A DNA stretch of 64,000 nt, taken from Stictocephala bisonia. Its lineage: Eukaryota; Arthropoda; Insecta; Hemiptera; Membracidae. The notes beneath the pieces were generated by a model. It did not search any database. It was not told the DNA's origin and was given only the letters and a program-made list of their open reading frames with translations. The translations under genes were made by a program, and so were the position numbers. Of the stretch, positions 15,245 to 27,100 are shown piece after piece (the stretch's first letter is position 1; each line of letters begins with the position of its first letter). The stretch is taken from positions 21,030-85,029 of the forward strand of contig JAQJVL010002711.1 in assembly GCA_035578905.1 (NCBI GenBank), in the 5' to 3' direction.

Positions 15245-16250
15245 ATCTTTACATGACCGATATTATTAGATAGTCTAACCCTAATGTGAAAAAACAGGTT
15301 CTACTTTCATTTTACATTTTCCCTTTTGCGCCCAACGGTGCGCATTCCCAACACAAATATCTGGCTATTTATCTCATGAGCGATCGTTTATAGCCGCAAA
15401 AGCCTGTTGTCTCAGTAACGCAACGCCATCTTAGTTCTCGAATCGGCCACTAGATTAGATCTACGTCCACCTCATTTTCAAACAAAATAAACATATGTTT
15501 CTAAACCGGTGCACAGGTTAGAGGTTAGTTCATGTTTGTTGAATTGCAAGTGCTGATTTCTTTAGTACTTTGTTATTTTGTGAAGTTGGTAAAAGTAGTT
15601 TTTAAACAAATATTATTAAGGTGGTTGAAACCAATTTTAACCGAATTATGAGCAAAAAATATTCATGTTGCAAACATGCAACAGTGGGTGCCTAAGACAT
15701 ATAAACTTATCAGCCTCTCTCTCGGTGGTATTTAAGATTTAAATTTCCAAAGCACTTTAAACTTTAAATTTAGTGCAGTTTTTAGTGCTTTTAATTTAAT
15801 ATGTTTTAAATACAGTTATGGACATTGTGAGTGATCAATATTATAAATGATCGGGATATTAAACAGGACACAATAGCCTACTGTCAAAATTGAAGAACAA
15901 TGGAATTTTCTTGTTTTAATCTGATTTACTCATTTGCGCCCACAGTTGCATTTTGCAACATTTTTTTGTCTTCTAAACAAAGGAAGGAAAAAATTTGTCT
16001 GTACGATTTGTACAGGGTATAAATTACAATTATTGAGTTGTATAGTAAAATTGGACCTTAACATTAGATATAATAATTGACTATAATATTAACTACAAAA
16101 TTAGGGACAAAGTTATTATTGTTTTTTCTCAAAAGGTTCAAAAATTCAAAATTTTATTGAAATAAAAAAAAGTTACTTGCATTAGCAGTCGTCATTAAAA
16201 ATTGCTCAATAAATTTTAATACCTATAAAACAAATATAGGGACAACCCTT
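15245..16250. other. Unassigned AT-rich sequence
   Basis: No coding domain, RNA gene or repeat unit was recognised. A GC-richer segment at 15,320-15,520 carries 'gcgcccaacggtgcgc', and a related 'gcgcccacagttgcattttgc' recurs at 15,935. I could not extend the match with the right arm past about 15.25 kb. Confidence 0.5.
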
Positions 16251-16252
16251 GG

Positions 16253-17155
16253 TTGAATCTAAACAGTACTGTAATTGCTGTTCTCGGTGAACAGGCTCCC
16301 TTGAGGTTGTGAGTTGTAGCCTTTGTGGGTATATGGGCACCACACTCACCACGGTTGATTGTTGGGCCTGTAGTCAGCTGTGTTGAAACTAAACAGACCA
16401 GTAATTACTGTTCTCGGTGAACAGGCTCCCTTGAGGTTGTGAGTTGTAGCCTTTGAGGGTATGTGGGCACCACACTCACCACGGTTGGTTGTTGGGCCTG
16501 TGGTCAGCTGTGTTGAAACTAAACAGACCAGTAATTACTGTTCTCGGTGAACAGGCTCCCTTGAGGTTGTGAGTTGTAGCCTTTGAGGGTATGTGGGCAC
16601 CACACTCACCACGGTTGATTGTTGGGCCTGTGGTCAGCTGTGTTGAAACTAAACAGACCAGTAATTACTGTTCTCGGTGACAGTCTCCCATGAAGGTGTG
16701 AGTTTTAGTCATTGTGGTTGTGTAGGCACCACACTGGCCACTGTTAATTGTTGGCCCTGTGGTCAGCTGTGCTGAATCTAAACATCTATGTAATTGCTGT
16801 TCTCCGTGAACAGTCTACCATGAATATGTGAGCTTTAGTCATTGTGGGTGTGTGGGCACCACACTGGCCACTGTTAATTGTTGGCACTGTGGTCACCTGT
16901 TCTTAATCTAAACATCTATGGAATTGCTATTCTCCGTGAACAGTCTACCTTGATGGTGTGAGTTTTAGTCATTATGGGTTTGTACACCACACTGGCCACT
17001 GTTAATTGTTGGCCGAGTGGTCAGCTGTGTTGAAACTAAACAGACCTTTAATTGATGTTCTCCGTGAACAGTCTCCCATGAGGGTGTGAGTTTTAGTCAA
17101 TGGGTTATGTGAATAAAACCTGAAAACAAAGAGTGCCTACTCAATTATTGTCATT
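16253..17155 (+). repeat. 130-bp satellite, seven units
   Basis: Units begin at about 16,253, 16,383, 16,513, 16,643, 16,772, 16,901 and 17,029, each with 'aaactaaacag', 'ttctc.gtgaacag', 'gggcaccacactc.cca' and 'gtggtcagctgtg'. The first four are very alike. The last three form a second subtype (AACATCTATG, TTTTAGTCATTG), so the array holds two generations of expansion. Confidence 0.92.
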
Positions 17156-17370
17156 GAGAGTGCCCATTTCAACTTCGGTTGAATAAAACACATATACTCA
17201 ACTCGGAAGGTGAGCGGGCACTCCAATGATGAGTCTACTTACGATTTGTGAATGGCCACTCCGATTTTAGTTGAATAAAACCGAGTGCCTACTCACAAAA
17301 TGGAGTATCCACTCGTGAAAAACGAGTCTGCTCCCTAGGAGACTCACCACTGCCGAGTGTGTACTCAAGT
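17156..17370. repeat. Degenerate GAGTGCCTACTC short repeats
   Basis: Variants of 'gagtgcctactca' and 'gttgaataaaac' alternate several times directly after the 130-bp satellite. The drift is too great for a firm period. Confidence 0.5.
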
Positions 17371-17898
17371 AAGTTTATTATGGCTGAATGTATGCAAATA
17401 CTTGCATGTACAACTTGCAATGTTCGAAGAGAGTTGAGAAATGATTACTAAACTATCACTAAACAGATTCGATAAGGAAAATATCTCGTACATTTGACTT
17501 TTCGATAATAATAGGATAGTCTATAGAATTTTTGCAAATTTTAGCTGTTTCTCGGGTGATTCAAAACTAATTTTAACTTCCATGTCGAAATAGAAACTAA
17601 GTTCAATAAATAAGTAAGGTTAAGTTTCCAAATATAAAACTTACATATGAATTTCGAAGTCTTGAATTGTATAAAATACCACGGTTCAGTAATACATGCG
17701 GTAAGAATTCCTTGAGTTATGCCACTCCAAAATGTTTAATGAGACCAATTTAGTACCAATATTGAAAAATAATATAAAAACTATATTGGTTTTCTATTTT
17801 ACATCTGTTGCCAGTGATATATATATAAAATATATGTATTTATTTTTTTTAAACAAAGGTTTTCTTTAATTTGTTGGTATTGATCAAATAGGTTAGGA

Positions 17899-17903
<5 letters not shown>

Positions 17904-17969
<66 letters not shown>
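17904..17969. repeat. (TA)n microsatellite
   Basis: An uninterrupted TA run of about 66 bases. Confidence 0.97.
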
Positions 17970-17971
<2 letters not shown>

Positions 17972-19317
17972 AAGGTTGTTGAATTTTTCTTTTTGTTATG
18001 TCCTACGAGTGTATGTCGTTTATCTACGCTCATCTTACTCATTCACCTCCCATTCACCCATAACTTAAAGATCGGCGTATTACTAATAAATAACTGATAT
18101 GGTATTTTACTTCATATTATTTCATCTGTATATATATTTTGTTGCATTTATTGCATATTTATTTTAAAAAAATACTTATAACATCTCATAAAACAAATTA
18201 TGTAATAAAAAGAATAATCAAGAAAGTTATCGGTCGAACTTTTTTGATATGTTCATCAAATTGCATAGTTATATGAATTTTGTAAATAAAGTAACAATAA
18301 ATAGAAAAGCTCAGCGCCTGCAAACTAACAGATACTCTATCCTTCATACAATGTAGGCTGGTGACAGGCGCCGTGGGGGAGGGAAGAGGAAGGCCGCGAC
18401 CTTGCTTGGAATGCGGAAATCTGGTCACTAGGTTATCATATCGATGGTTATCAGTCGTTTGAATGACTTAAAGGGATTTAAATGACCACGCTTCGCAGAG
18501 ATTTAAAGTAACGCACTGTTGTATTTTGATTGGCGTTTCTTTCGGATTTTACGACTCTGCTAATCGTAAAATCAGAACTTAAATTGTCACTCGTATATAA
18601 GACAATTTATATTTTTTTCATAGTGCTCTATTTTATGAAATCATAATACTTGTTTATTGTTTGGTACTGTATTATATTTTGTTCGTTATAATAATTCTTG
18701 TACTTAAATTGATTAATATTAATTATTGTGTAAATTGCATTTTATTTATGTTGTTTGAAGTATAGTTTTGTTTTCACGACTTAGTTATTTTAATTGTACA
18801 GTAGCAGTTATTGTACACCACAGCCACAGAGCACTATTTGGTTTTATTTTCGTCAATTAATTATTTTTCCTTTTTTAAATATACAAAATGTCTTTTATTT
18901 CTTATTATTATATTAAAAAATTGTTGTGTGCACAGTATATATTATCGGCACACAACGACAAGCCATGTTGGCTTGTTGGGACCACATGTTATAAAATGTT
19001 TGGTAAATAAATAAATCAAATTGGAAAAAAATCAGTTTACGCTAGGCTGATAAACAAAAAGTTGTCAATTAAATGAATCACAAGATAACAAACACTGCAA
19101 ACGAAAATGGAGGACTCCAAAACAATTGATTCAAGTTGAGACTTGTCACAGTATGCCCCCAATCCGCCCCCCTGATCTAGGACGAGTGCCAATGCAAGGT
19201 TCGCATGAGGGGGCACGTGAGCAGGTACTTGCGTTTTCAAAGGAAACTTTATCCAACTGAAATCGGGACCTGGTGCCCACTCAGTGTGCTCTCAACGTTA
19301 TCCACATCACCCATTAA
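17970..19317. other. Unassigned sequence
   Basis: No coding domain was recognised. Two short GC-richer patches (about 18,355-18,420 and 19,140-19,225) stand out from the AT-rich background but match nothing I can name. Confidence 0.5.
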
Positions 19318-19515
19318 TTAATAGTGGGTGTATGGGCACCACACTCACCCCTGTTAATTGTTGGCCATGTGGTCAGCTGTGCTGAATCTAAACATCTATA
19401 TAATTGCTGCTCTCCCATGAGGGTGTGAGTTTTAGTCATTGTGGGTGTGTGGGTATCACACTCATTACCATTCATTGTTGGCCGTGATGTCAGCTGTGCT
19501 GAATCGAAAGAGTTC
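19318..19515 (+). repeat. Detached 130-bp satellite units
   Basis: About one and a half units of the family at 16.25-17.15 kb, with the same 'gggcaccacactcac', 'ttgttggccatgtggtcagctgtgctgaatc' order. They belong to the second subtype. They lie about 2.2 kb from the main array in the same orientation. Confidence 0.85.
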
Positions 19516-19639
19516 TGTAATTAATCTGCGTCAGTTATTTTCCACCATTCCTATGTACAATAAAATTCTGTTTCGTCATATTAGTTCAGTAATACAACCC
19601 TAAGGGAATAATATTTTTTATAATTTATAATAATTGCTT

Positions 19640-19712
19640 TCCTGATGTCTCAGTGGCGTAGGTTCTCTAACTGCGTAGGGCAAGGTTGAATGTTCAAAGC
19701 TGCAACTGAGCT
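19640..19712 (+). other. Possible tRNA-derived SINE head
   Basis: A 'ctcagtggcgtaggttctctaac' A-box-like word is followed about 33 bases on by GTTCAAAGC, which fits the pol III B-box consensus. No cloverleaf was established, so this is tentative. Confidence 0.25.
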
Positions 19713-20619
19713 AATTTGTATTATTTTTATTACATTATATAAATTATTTTGTTTTTTATTTCAAGTTTTCGTTCATAAAATATCCAGTACTAATATTGTA
19801 CTATTTTGTTTACTTATCCCGCATAGAAAAAGACCTTTTCAGCGCACAAGTGTGAGTGAGATGTACTGCGTGGTGAAATGAGACAGAGAAGTACTCTTCC
19901 TCCACTATGTAATTTCATTGAAAATGTAATAGAACGAAGATGACGGAAGGCCCTGTGCTAATATTCTTACACTGTAACTATACAAATTTTAAGATGTGAT
20001 ATTTCTTCTAATTAGGCCTACTGTGGATTCTTAGATATGGGATGTTGACACGACTTTGTACGTGTATTAGATGAATACGAATGTGCTGGTGGCTCAGTAG
20101 CAAGCTCCGCCCATTGCTCATTACCATTGGTGTCAATTTTTTAGTTTTATTATCATCAACGATTTAAGCTTATAAGGATTAAACTAATTAATTATTTATT
20201 ATTTACATAACAATTAGAATAATCACAATAAAACGATATAAGTAATTATGTAAACAATAAATAGCAACTAAAAACGTGTACAGTTCATTACAGTTCTTTT
20301 CACTACACACTGTTGCGGAAGGTGAACACATGAGGGCGAAAGTTAATCACGCCCATGAAGTAAGGAAGCTTCGGTGGAAAGATTCCCTTCCAACACTGGA
20401 ACACCTTACCTTATTACCTTTGAGGCCACTCACACCTAAGGAGGTTTTTAGCCTCGCAAACAACTCTTCACTATCCGTCTCGGTCCTGCATCATTTCTGG
20501 TGTTACATTCTTCCTTCTCATGTCTTCCAATATTTGTTGTCCCCACCGTAGTCTTTGGTGTCACAGTGTCCGTCTATTTTGGTACGGTTCAAAGGTCATA
20601 CTAACAAACAATCCGCCTT
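19713..20619. other. Unassigned AT-rich sequence
   Basis: Open frames of 63 and 91 codons (19,690 and 20,276, plus) have no recognisable domain and no partner elsewhere in the window. Nothing else was seen. Confidence 0.5.
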
Positions 20620-21500
20620 ATAAGGCAAAGTAACTAAGGCATGTAACTAAGAATGTAACTTAGGCATGTAACTAGGCTTGTAACTAAGGCGTATAACTAA
20701 GGCATGTAACTAAGGCGTGTAACTAAGGCATGTAACTAAGGCATGTAACTAGGCTTGTAACTAAGACGTGTAACTAAGGCATGTAACTAAGGCATGTAAA
20801 TAAGGCATGTAACTAGGGCATGTAACTAAGGCATGTAAATAAGGCATGTAAATAAGGCATGTAACTAGTGCATGTAACTAAGGCATGTAAATAAGGCTGT
20901 AACTAGGGCATGTAACTAAGGCATGTAACTAAGGCATGTAAATAAGGCATGTAACTAAGGCATGTAACTAAGGCATGTAAATAAGGCATGTAACTAAGAC
21001 ATGTAACTTAGGCATGTAACTAAGGCATGTAAATAAGGCATGTAACTAAGGCATGTAAATAAGGCATGTAACTAGGGCATGTAACTAAGGCATGTAACTA
21101 AGGCATGTAACTAAGGCATGTAAATAAGGCATGTAACTAGGGCATGTCTCTAAGGCATGTAACTTAGACATGTAATTAAGACATGTAACTATGACATGTA
21201 ACTAAGACGTGTAACTAAGGCATGTAACTAAGGCATGTAAATAAGGCATGTAACTAGGGCATGTAACTAAGGCATGTAACTAAGGCATGTAACTAAGGCA
21301 TGTAAATAAGGCATGTAACTAAGACATGTAACTTAGGCATGTAACTAGGCTTGTAACTAAGGCGTGTAACTAAGACATGTAACTAAGGCGTGTAACTAAG
21401 GCATGTAACTAAGGCATGTAACTAAGGCATGTAACTAGGCTTGTAACTAAGACGTGTAACTAAGGCATGTAACTAAGGCATGTAAATAAGGCATGTAACT
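20620..21500 (+). repeat. 13-bp satellite GGCATGTAACTAA, left part
   Basis: About 65 head-to-tail units, with common variants AATAAGG, GACATG and CTTGTAAC that recur in blocks (for example the CTAGGCTTGTAACTAAG(G/A)CGTG group at three sites), which suggests multi-unit duplications. The array is interrupted by the LTR retrotransposon and resumes at 30,182. Confidence 0.95.
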
Positions 21501-22659
21501 TGTAACAATTGTTAATTGTCTCATTATAATGATTTTAGAGAATTGTGTCTAGAAAATGTTAAATATTGTAAGAACTGAGAGATTTGGGAGTTTGGTTCTT
21601 TCACCAAAAGTTTTCAATATAAATTCTCCAAGTTTTGGGAAAAATTCAGAATCTTCCCCTTTCCAATAAAAAAGTAGTTTTTTCCCATTTAAATTAGCTA
21701 AATAACCAGTATATTCACGTTTGTTAATTTCCTGTCAATTTCATGCGACATGTTTTCTGAAGTCAACATGTTTGGTGATCCTTACCTGTTCGGTTGTCCT
21801 GGTTTAGAGGGTTCTTATTGGTTGATTTAGCCTCTAGAGTAAGGAGGGGGTAAGTCCGTTGGTGGAAGGTTTGCGGGCGTTCGGGGAGTTGGAAGTAATC
21901 TTTTGGCGAGTGACCACGTTTGTTCTTCACGGCGATTTTAACCTTCCGGAGTCTTGTCTTCCGTTTCGGCAATTTTTCCTTGTCGCTTGTGAGTGTGTGA
22001 GCGTATGTCGCGCTTTGTTTGTGGTCACGTTTTGGGTTAAAACCTCCAGGACAGCTACGTAAGTAATTTTTACAAGTTTTCTCTAGTTAGGTTTTTCAGT
22101 AGGGTTTTAGTAGATAGGGTAAGATCCACCAAGCATGCGCGGTTAAAACTTGTTCTTGTTTGTAGTCATTCTTCTAGTGACAGTTCTTGGAGTGCTTTGT
22201 TTTCTGTTTAAAAATTTTGTAGAAAGGAAAATGTTTCAAGTCACTAAAAGCTGGTTATTTATTTTTTTTCAGATCTCCCGGAGGCAATTTCAGTTTTCAA
22301 TATTTCAATTTTTCAGTTTTCAATATTTCAATTTCAATTTTCAATTTTATCAATTTTTTGAATTTTTTGAGATAGTTTCAATTTTCTAAATTTTTGAATT
22401 AAGAATTAATTAATAAAAAAAAAGGTTCTGGTCTGAAGATATTTAATTTATTTTAATTTATTTGTGTTCCTTTAATTTAATAAAGAAAGATACTTTATTT
22501 TCGTTTTTTATTATTATTTGTAGAAGAAATCCAATTTTATTTTGTTGAAGTTATACGAAGAAAATAAAAAAAAATTTATCATTGAAGAATTTTTATTTTA
22601 ATCTCTCATTTAAGTTGTTCAACATATCAAAAATAAATAGTAGCTAAGTTAAGCCTACA
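21501..22659 (+). repeat. 5' LTR of the gypsy element
   Basis: 1159 bases, starting TGTAACAATTG and ending AAGCCTACA. Compared with the 3' LTR it shows a G/A change near 21,639, a T/G change near 21,947, small homopolymer length changes, about ten extra bases in a TTTAATTTA stretch near 22,450, and C/G near the end. The open frames of 67-79 codons here recur in both LTRs and have no known domain. A primer-binding site was not identified: the bases after the LTR (TTAAGTGCGCC) do not start with the usual TGG. Confidence 0.95.
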
Positions 22660-22781
22660 TTAAGTGCGCCACTCTGCTAGTTGAACAACAGAGAGACGTT
22701 TAAAAATAGAAGTGTGTGCTTATAACCAATTATCTCAGACCAGATTTTAAAAGAAAATTTAATATTAAATAAATTGAGAAG

Positions 22782-24056
22782 ATGGCACTCAAGGTAGACT
22801 TTCTACTGAAGAAAGAACTTATGTATGAAGCACGTTTAAGAGTAATAGAAGTAGAAGACAGCATACAAGTGGGTGATTTAAGAAAGAAACTTAGAGAGCT
22901 TGTCAAGTTAGGTGTTAGGCCTAATATAGGTTACCTGTCCAGCCATGTAGTAGGTGGAGAGGAATATGAGTTCATTAAAGTAAACTTGGAAAATCTGAAA
23001 GAAAGAATTGAGGGTGTGGTGGAAAGTAGATGTTTAAGTGATATAATCCGTATTGAAGCTAAGTTAGCTCATTACGAATTAAGATTAAAGGGTCTAAAAG
23101 GGTTGTTTGTAAGTAATGAAGCCGCTTTAGCTAAAGTGTCATCCCTCGAGGAAAATTTAAATTCCTTGAAGGAAATGGTAGGAAAAATTAACATTGATTT
23201 AGCAGAGAAGGACAACATAGAGCAGGAGATAACTAGAAACGGCGAAATTGAAGACGAGTTTGAACAAAGCTTAGTAAGAGGAATGCAGAAACCGGTTCTA
23301 ATGAGCCAATCTATAAGCGCGCCCTTGAACGGAGTCGCATCTCCAGAAATGGCAGATAATTTCAACTGTCAACGAAATGTTACGTTGAATTATTCTCGCC
23401 TACCTAATCCACTAGAGCGGTATCTAAATAGATTTGAGGTAACAGATGGGTTAAACGCTAGCTTGTTGATCAAATTCATTAAAAACATGTTAGCTTTGAA
23501 AAATGAAACAAAGTTAAAAGATAGTGAGATTTTAGAGATTATCTTGGGATATGCTAACGGTCCTTTGTATAGTAAAATATTAAAGTGTAAAGAAGAGAGG
23601 GACACTGTAAGTGAAACTCATCTTATTATTCTAAAACAATTCGTTCCAATGGGGCTGAGAGAAAACTTAAAGAAAACAATGGTAAACCGTCCACAGAAGT
23701 CTGGGGAACCATTAGAAGTATATATAAATGAACTGAAAATCTATAGTGAGGTACTTAATACTAGATACACCGAAGAAGAAGTAGTAGACATTGTCAAATT
23801 AGGATTAAATCCAGAAACTAGAGCTAAATTAGTATTTGTGGGCAATCCTACCAGCTATGCAGACCTAGATAGCATGTGTATTCAAGTACAAAATGTATGT
23901 TACAACGATGTGCAACGTGGAGAGGTAAGAGCATACCTACCACCTAAGCATAGCGCTAGCCGTAATGTAAACAATGTAGAAGATCGAAAAACATGTTTTA
24001 TATGTAATAAATATGGACACATAGTGAGGGATTGCTATCAAAATAGGAACACATAG
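22782..24056 (+). CDS. gag: Gag polyprotein of the gypsy element (UAG after zinc knuckle)
   Basis: Gag packages the element RNA into cytoplasmic virus-like particles. The 424-codon frame starts at the first ATG after the 5' LTR. Residues 1-145 are charged and probably helical (repeated KLRELVKL- and LENLKERIE-like stretches). A capsid-like middle follows at roughly 200-380. At the C terminus is one CCHC zinc knuckle, C405-x2-C408-x4-H413-x4-C418, which binds RNA. The frame stops at a UAG (24,054-24,056) six residues after the knuckle, yet stays open for another 41 codons, up to a second UAG at 24,180 that directly follows a frameshift heptamer. The first UAG therefore looks either premature or like a read-through stop. 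Confidence 0.9.
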   Translation: MALKVDFLLKKELMYEARLRVIEVEDSIQVGDLRKKLRELVKLGVRPNIGYLSSHVVGGEEYEFIKVNLENLKERIEGVVESRCLSDIIRIEAKLAHYELRLKGLKGLFVSNEAALAKVSSLEENLNSLKEMVGKINIDLAEKDNIEQEITRNGEIEDEFEQSLVRGMQKPVLMSQSISAPLNGVASPEMADNFNCQRNVTLNYSRLPNPLERYLNRFEVTDGLNASLLIKFIKNMLALKNETKLKDSEILEIILGYANGPLYSKILKCKEERDTVSETHLIILKQFVPMGLRENLKKTMVNRPQKSGEPLEVYINELKIYSEVLNTRYTEEEVVDIVKLGLNPETRAKLVFVGNPTSYADLDSMCIQVQNVCYNDVQRGEVRAYLPPKHSASRNVNNVEDRKTCFICNKYGHIVRDCYQNRNT

Positions 24057-24127
24057 AAGCACACACAGCAGTACAACAAAGTTTTCACACCACCCAATAA
24101 ACAATACAACCCAGTAAAATACAATAG

Positions 24128-27100
24128 ACCCGGAACAAGTTTTACACAGAAGGAGATTACAACACAGAAGCCAAAAAACTAGATTATGGGAGGGAGTTGG
24201 CCAAATTCGGATCTCGTGTCGATCCCCTCCCAGAAATCCAGCAAAATGTAAACAAAAACAAACCCATACACAACAACACAGCAGACGACAAGATGACTCA
24301 CTCAAGTGTAAACAATAACACTGATAATATGGAACACAGTCTAAACATTTTACCAACTATTGAAGTTATAGTAAACAACAAAGTGAAACAGGAAGCATTA
24401 ATTGATACTGGAAGTTCAATTAATGTAATTAGTGAAGATTTGTTTAACAAATTAAAAGCATGTTGTCCTAAGTTACAGTTGAATAGGTCAGATATTAAGT
24501 GTCGTACAGCGAGTCAAAGTGAAATGAAGATACTGGGGCAGTGTAATTTAAAAATAAAAATAAATGAATTTACTTGGAAAATACTTGTCCAAGTAAGTAA
24601 ACAATTAAGTTATGCTATGATAATTGGGAGTCAATTTATTAAACAAAGTGAGTTGGTAGTAGACTTGAAAAGTAACCAGTGTTATTTTAACTTCAAGCCT
24701 AATGTAAAAATCGAATTCATTCACAGTTTAGCTAACATAAGAATTAATGTAAACAATGTTAGTAAACAAGTAAATATTGGCTGTAGTGAAGTCAAGGAAG
24801 AAATAGTTGATTTAATAGAAAAATATCCAAATGTTTACACTAATAAAATAGGCAGTGGAATAGATTATGAATATACAATTAAGTTGAATGATACTACTCC
24901 TGTCAATATTAGACCATATCCAGTTAATCCTGCTAAGATGAAAATTTTGAAAAATATATTAGATGATTTACTTAAACAAAATATTATTAGACCTAGTCAA
25001 TCACCTTACAATAGCCCTGCATTCTTAGTACCGAAGGGTGAAGACAAATATAGGCTAGTTATTAATTATTCAGAAGTAAACAAGAAAATAGAGAAAGTAA
25101 ACACACCGCTGGGTGACTTGCATGATATTCACCATTTCCTAGAAGGAGCAAAATATTTTACAGTCTTAGATTTATGTAGCAGTTTTCACCAAATTAGATT
25201 ATCGGAAGAAAGTAAAAGAATAACAAGTTTTAGTACACCATTTGAAAGCTTTGAATTCAATCGCATTCCATTTGGTCTTCATTTAGGCTCATCTTTGTTA
25301 TCCAGTTATTTAAATAGAGTACTGGAGGGACTGAAATTCAAGTGTGTTATTAATTATGTGGACGATTTAATAATTTATTCCAAGACATTAAATGAACATT
25401 TACAACATATTAAAGAAGTTACTGAAAGACTCAATGAATGGAACCTCACTGTTAACCCAGAAAAAGTAAAATTTTTATTTAAAGAAATAAAGTTTTTAGG
25501 ATATCTAATCAGCCATAATCAAGTTACAATAGATCCTGAGCGCACCAGTTCAATTTTAAGTGCCAAACTCCCTACCAATAGCAAAGCTGTAAGTCGATTT
25601 ATAGGAATGTCCAGTTATTTTGCTAAATTTATTCCAAATTATGCTGAACTTGCAGCTCCTTTAAATGAATTAAGGAAGAAAAATGTTAAATTTGAATGGA
25701 ATTCCAAGTGTCAGGAAAGTTTTGATAAAATAAAAACAATAATTAGCAATCCACCAGTATTAAAAATACCTAATTATGAGCAAGAGTTTATTCTACACAC
25801 TGATGCCAGTAACAATGCAGTTGGAGCATGTTTATTACAGTATGAGGGAGCCGATCTTAAGCCAGTAGCTTTTTATTCTAAAAAACTAAATCAAAGTGAA
25901 AAAGTAATGAGTATTTACCATAAGGAATGCTTAGCTGTAACAGCCTCAATACAGAAATTTTATAGTTATTTGGAAGTAAAGCCATTCACTTTGAGGTGTG
26001 ACAATAGTGCCTTAGCTTGGATTCTAACACATTGTAGAAAATTAGGAAAACTAGCAAGATGGTGTGAAATAATTCTGAGTTTACCATTTAAAGTAGAAAT
26101 AATTAAGGGTAAAGATAATGTATTAGCAGACTATCTAAGTAGAATATTTAGCAATAATGAAGAGGAAGTTCCAAGTGAGGACATTTTAGTTCATTGTTAT
26201 GATCAGTCGGTAGTGCAAACAATGGATGTAGATAAGGAAGAGAGTAGCGATGTTTCACCCACTGTAGAACCTGTTATTGTCAACTCCAGCTCCAATAGAC
26301 TGTTTATAACTAACATAACAGACTTTCCTATGTCATGTGTACAGTTATCTGAATATCAGAATAAGGATCCGGAAATTATAAAAATTATATGTAGTATAAG
26401 AAACAAAACTAACAATGAAAAATATTTTTTGAAAAATGGTGTTTTAATGTATAAATATAACAACAGAAGTAAGGATAGGGTTTATTTACCCGAAGAATTA
26501 ATAAACATGGTGTTTGAGTACTATCACACGTCAACCTATGGTGGACATCCTGGAATAGCTAACTCTTTTAGAAAAATAAACCAGTACTTTTATAGGCCTA
26601 ATCTACATGAGGATATAAAAAAGTTAGTGCAAAAGTGTGAATTGTGTAAAAAATGTAAAAGTACAAATAAATATTTAAAAGGACCTGTAGTATCAAGTTA
26701 CTCGAAGCAGCCTATGGAAAATTTATACATGGATATATTTGGACCATTAACTAGGAGTAGTAAACAAAACAAGTACTTGCTTATTGTTGTGGATGATTTC
26801 ACAAAATTTAATTGGTTATTCTCCATGAAAGAAATTAAATCCAATAAAATTCAAGAATTGTTAAATGATCGAATTTTCAGCTTGTTCTCACTGCCTAAAA
26901 TAATAGTGTCAGATAACGCGTCTTACTTTCAAGCTCATGAATTAAGACAATTTTTCTTTAAAAAAGGAATAATTCATAAAACGACTATACCTTATCAGCC
27001 CCAGGGTAACAAAAGTGAAAGGTTTTTACGCAATTTGAAAGCCATATTAAAAATCTATGCACATAACAAACAAAATAAATGGGACAAAGAAATCAGTGAA

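Noticed and set aside
20095..20130. tRNA-like GGTGGCTCAGTAGCAAGC
   Set aside because: A-box-like word only; no B box at a suitable distance.
20620..21500. CRISPR-like array
   Set aside because: Contiguous 13-bp units without spacers; this is a satellite. The same applies to the other arrays in the window.
21763..22389. Frames of 67-79 codons inside the 5' LTR, repeated in the 3' LTR
   Set aside because: Their conservation is explained by LTR identity; no recognisable protein.
22660..22690. Primer-binding site after the 5' LTR
   Set aside because: The bases TTAAGTGCGCC do not give a clear tRNA complement starting with TGG, so I did not assign one.
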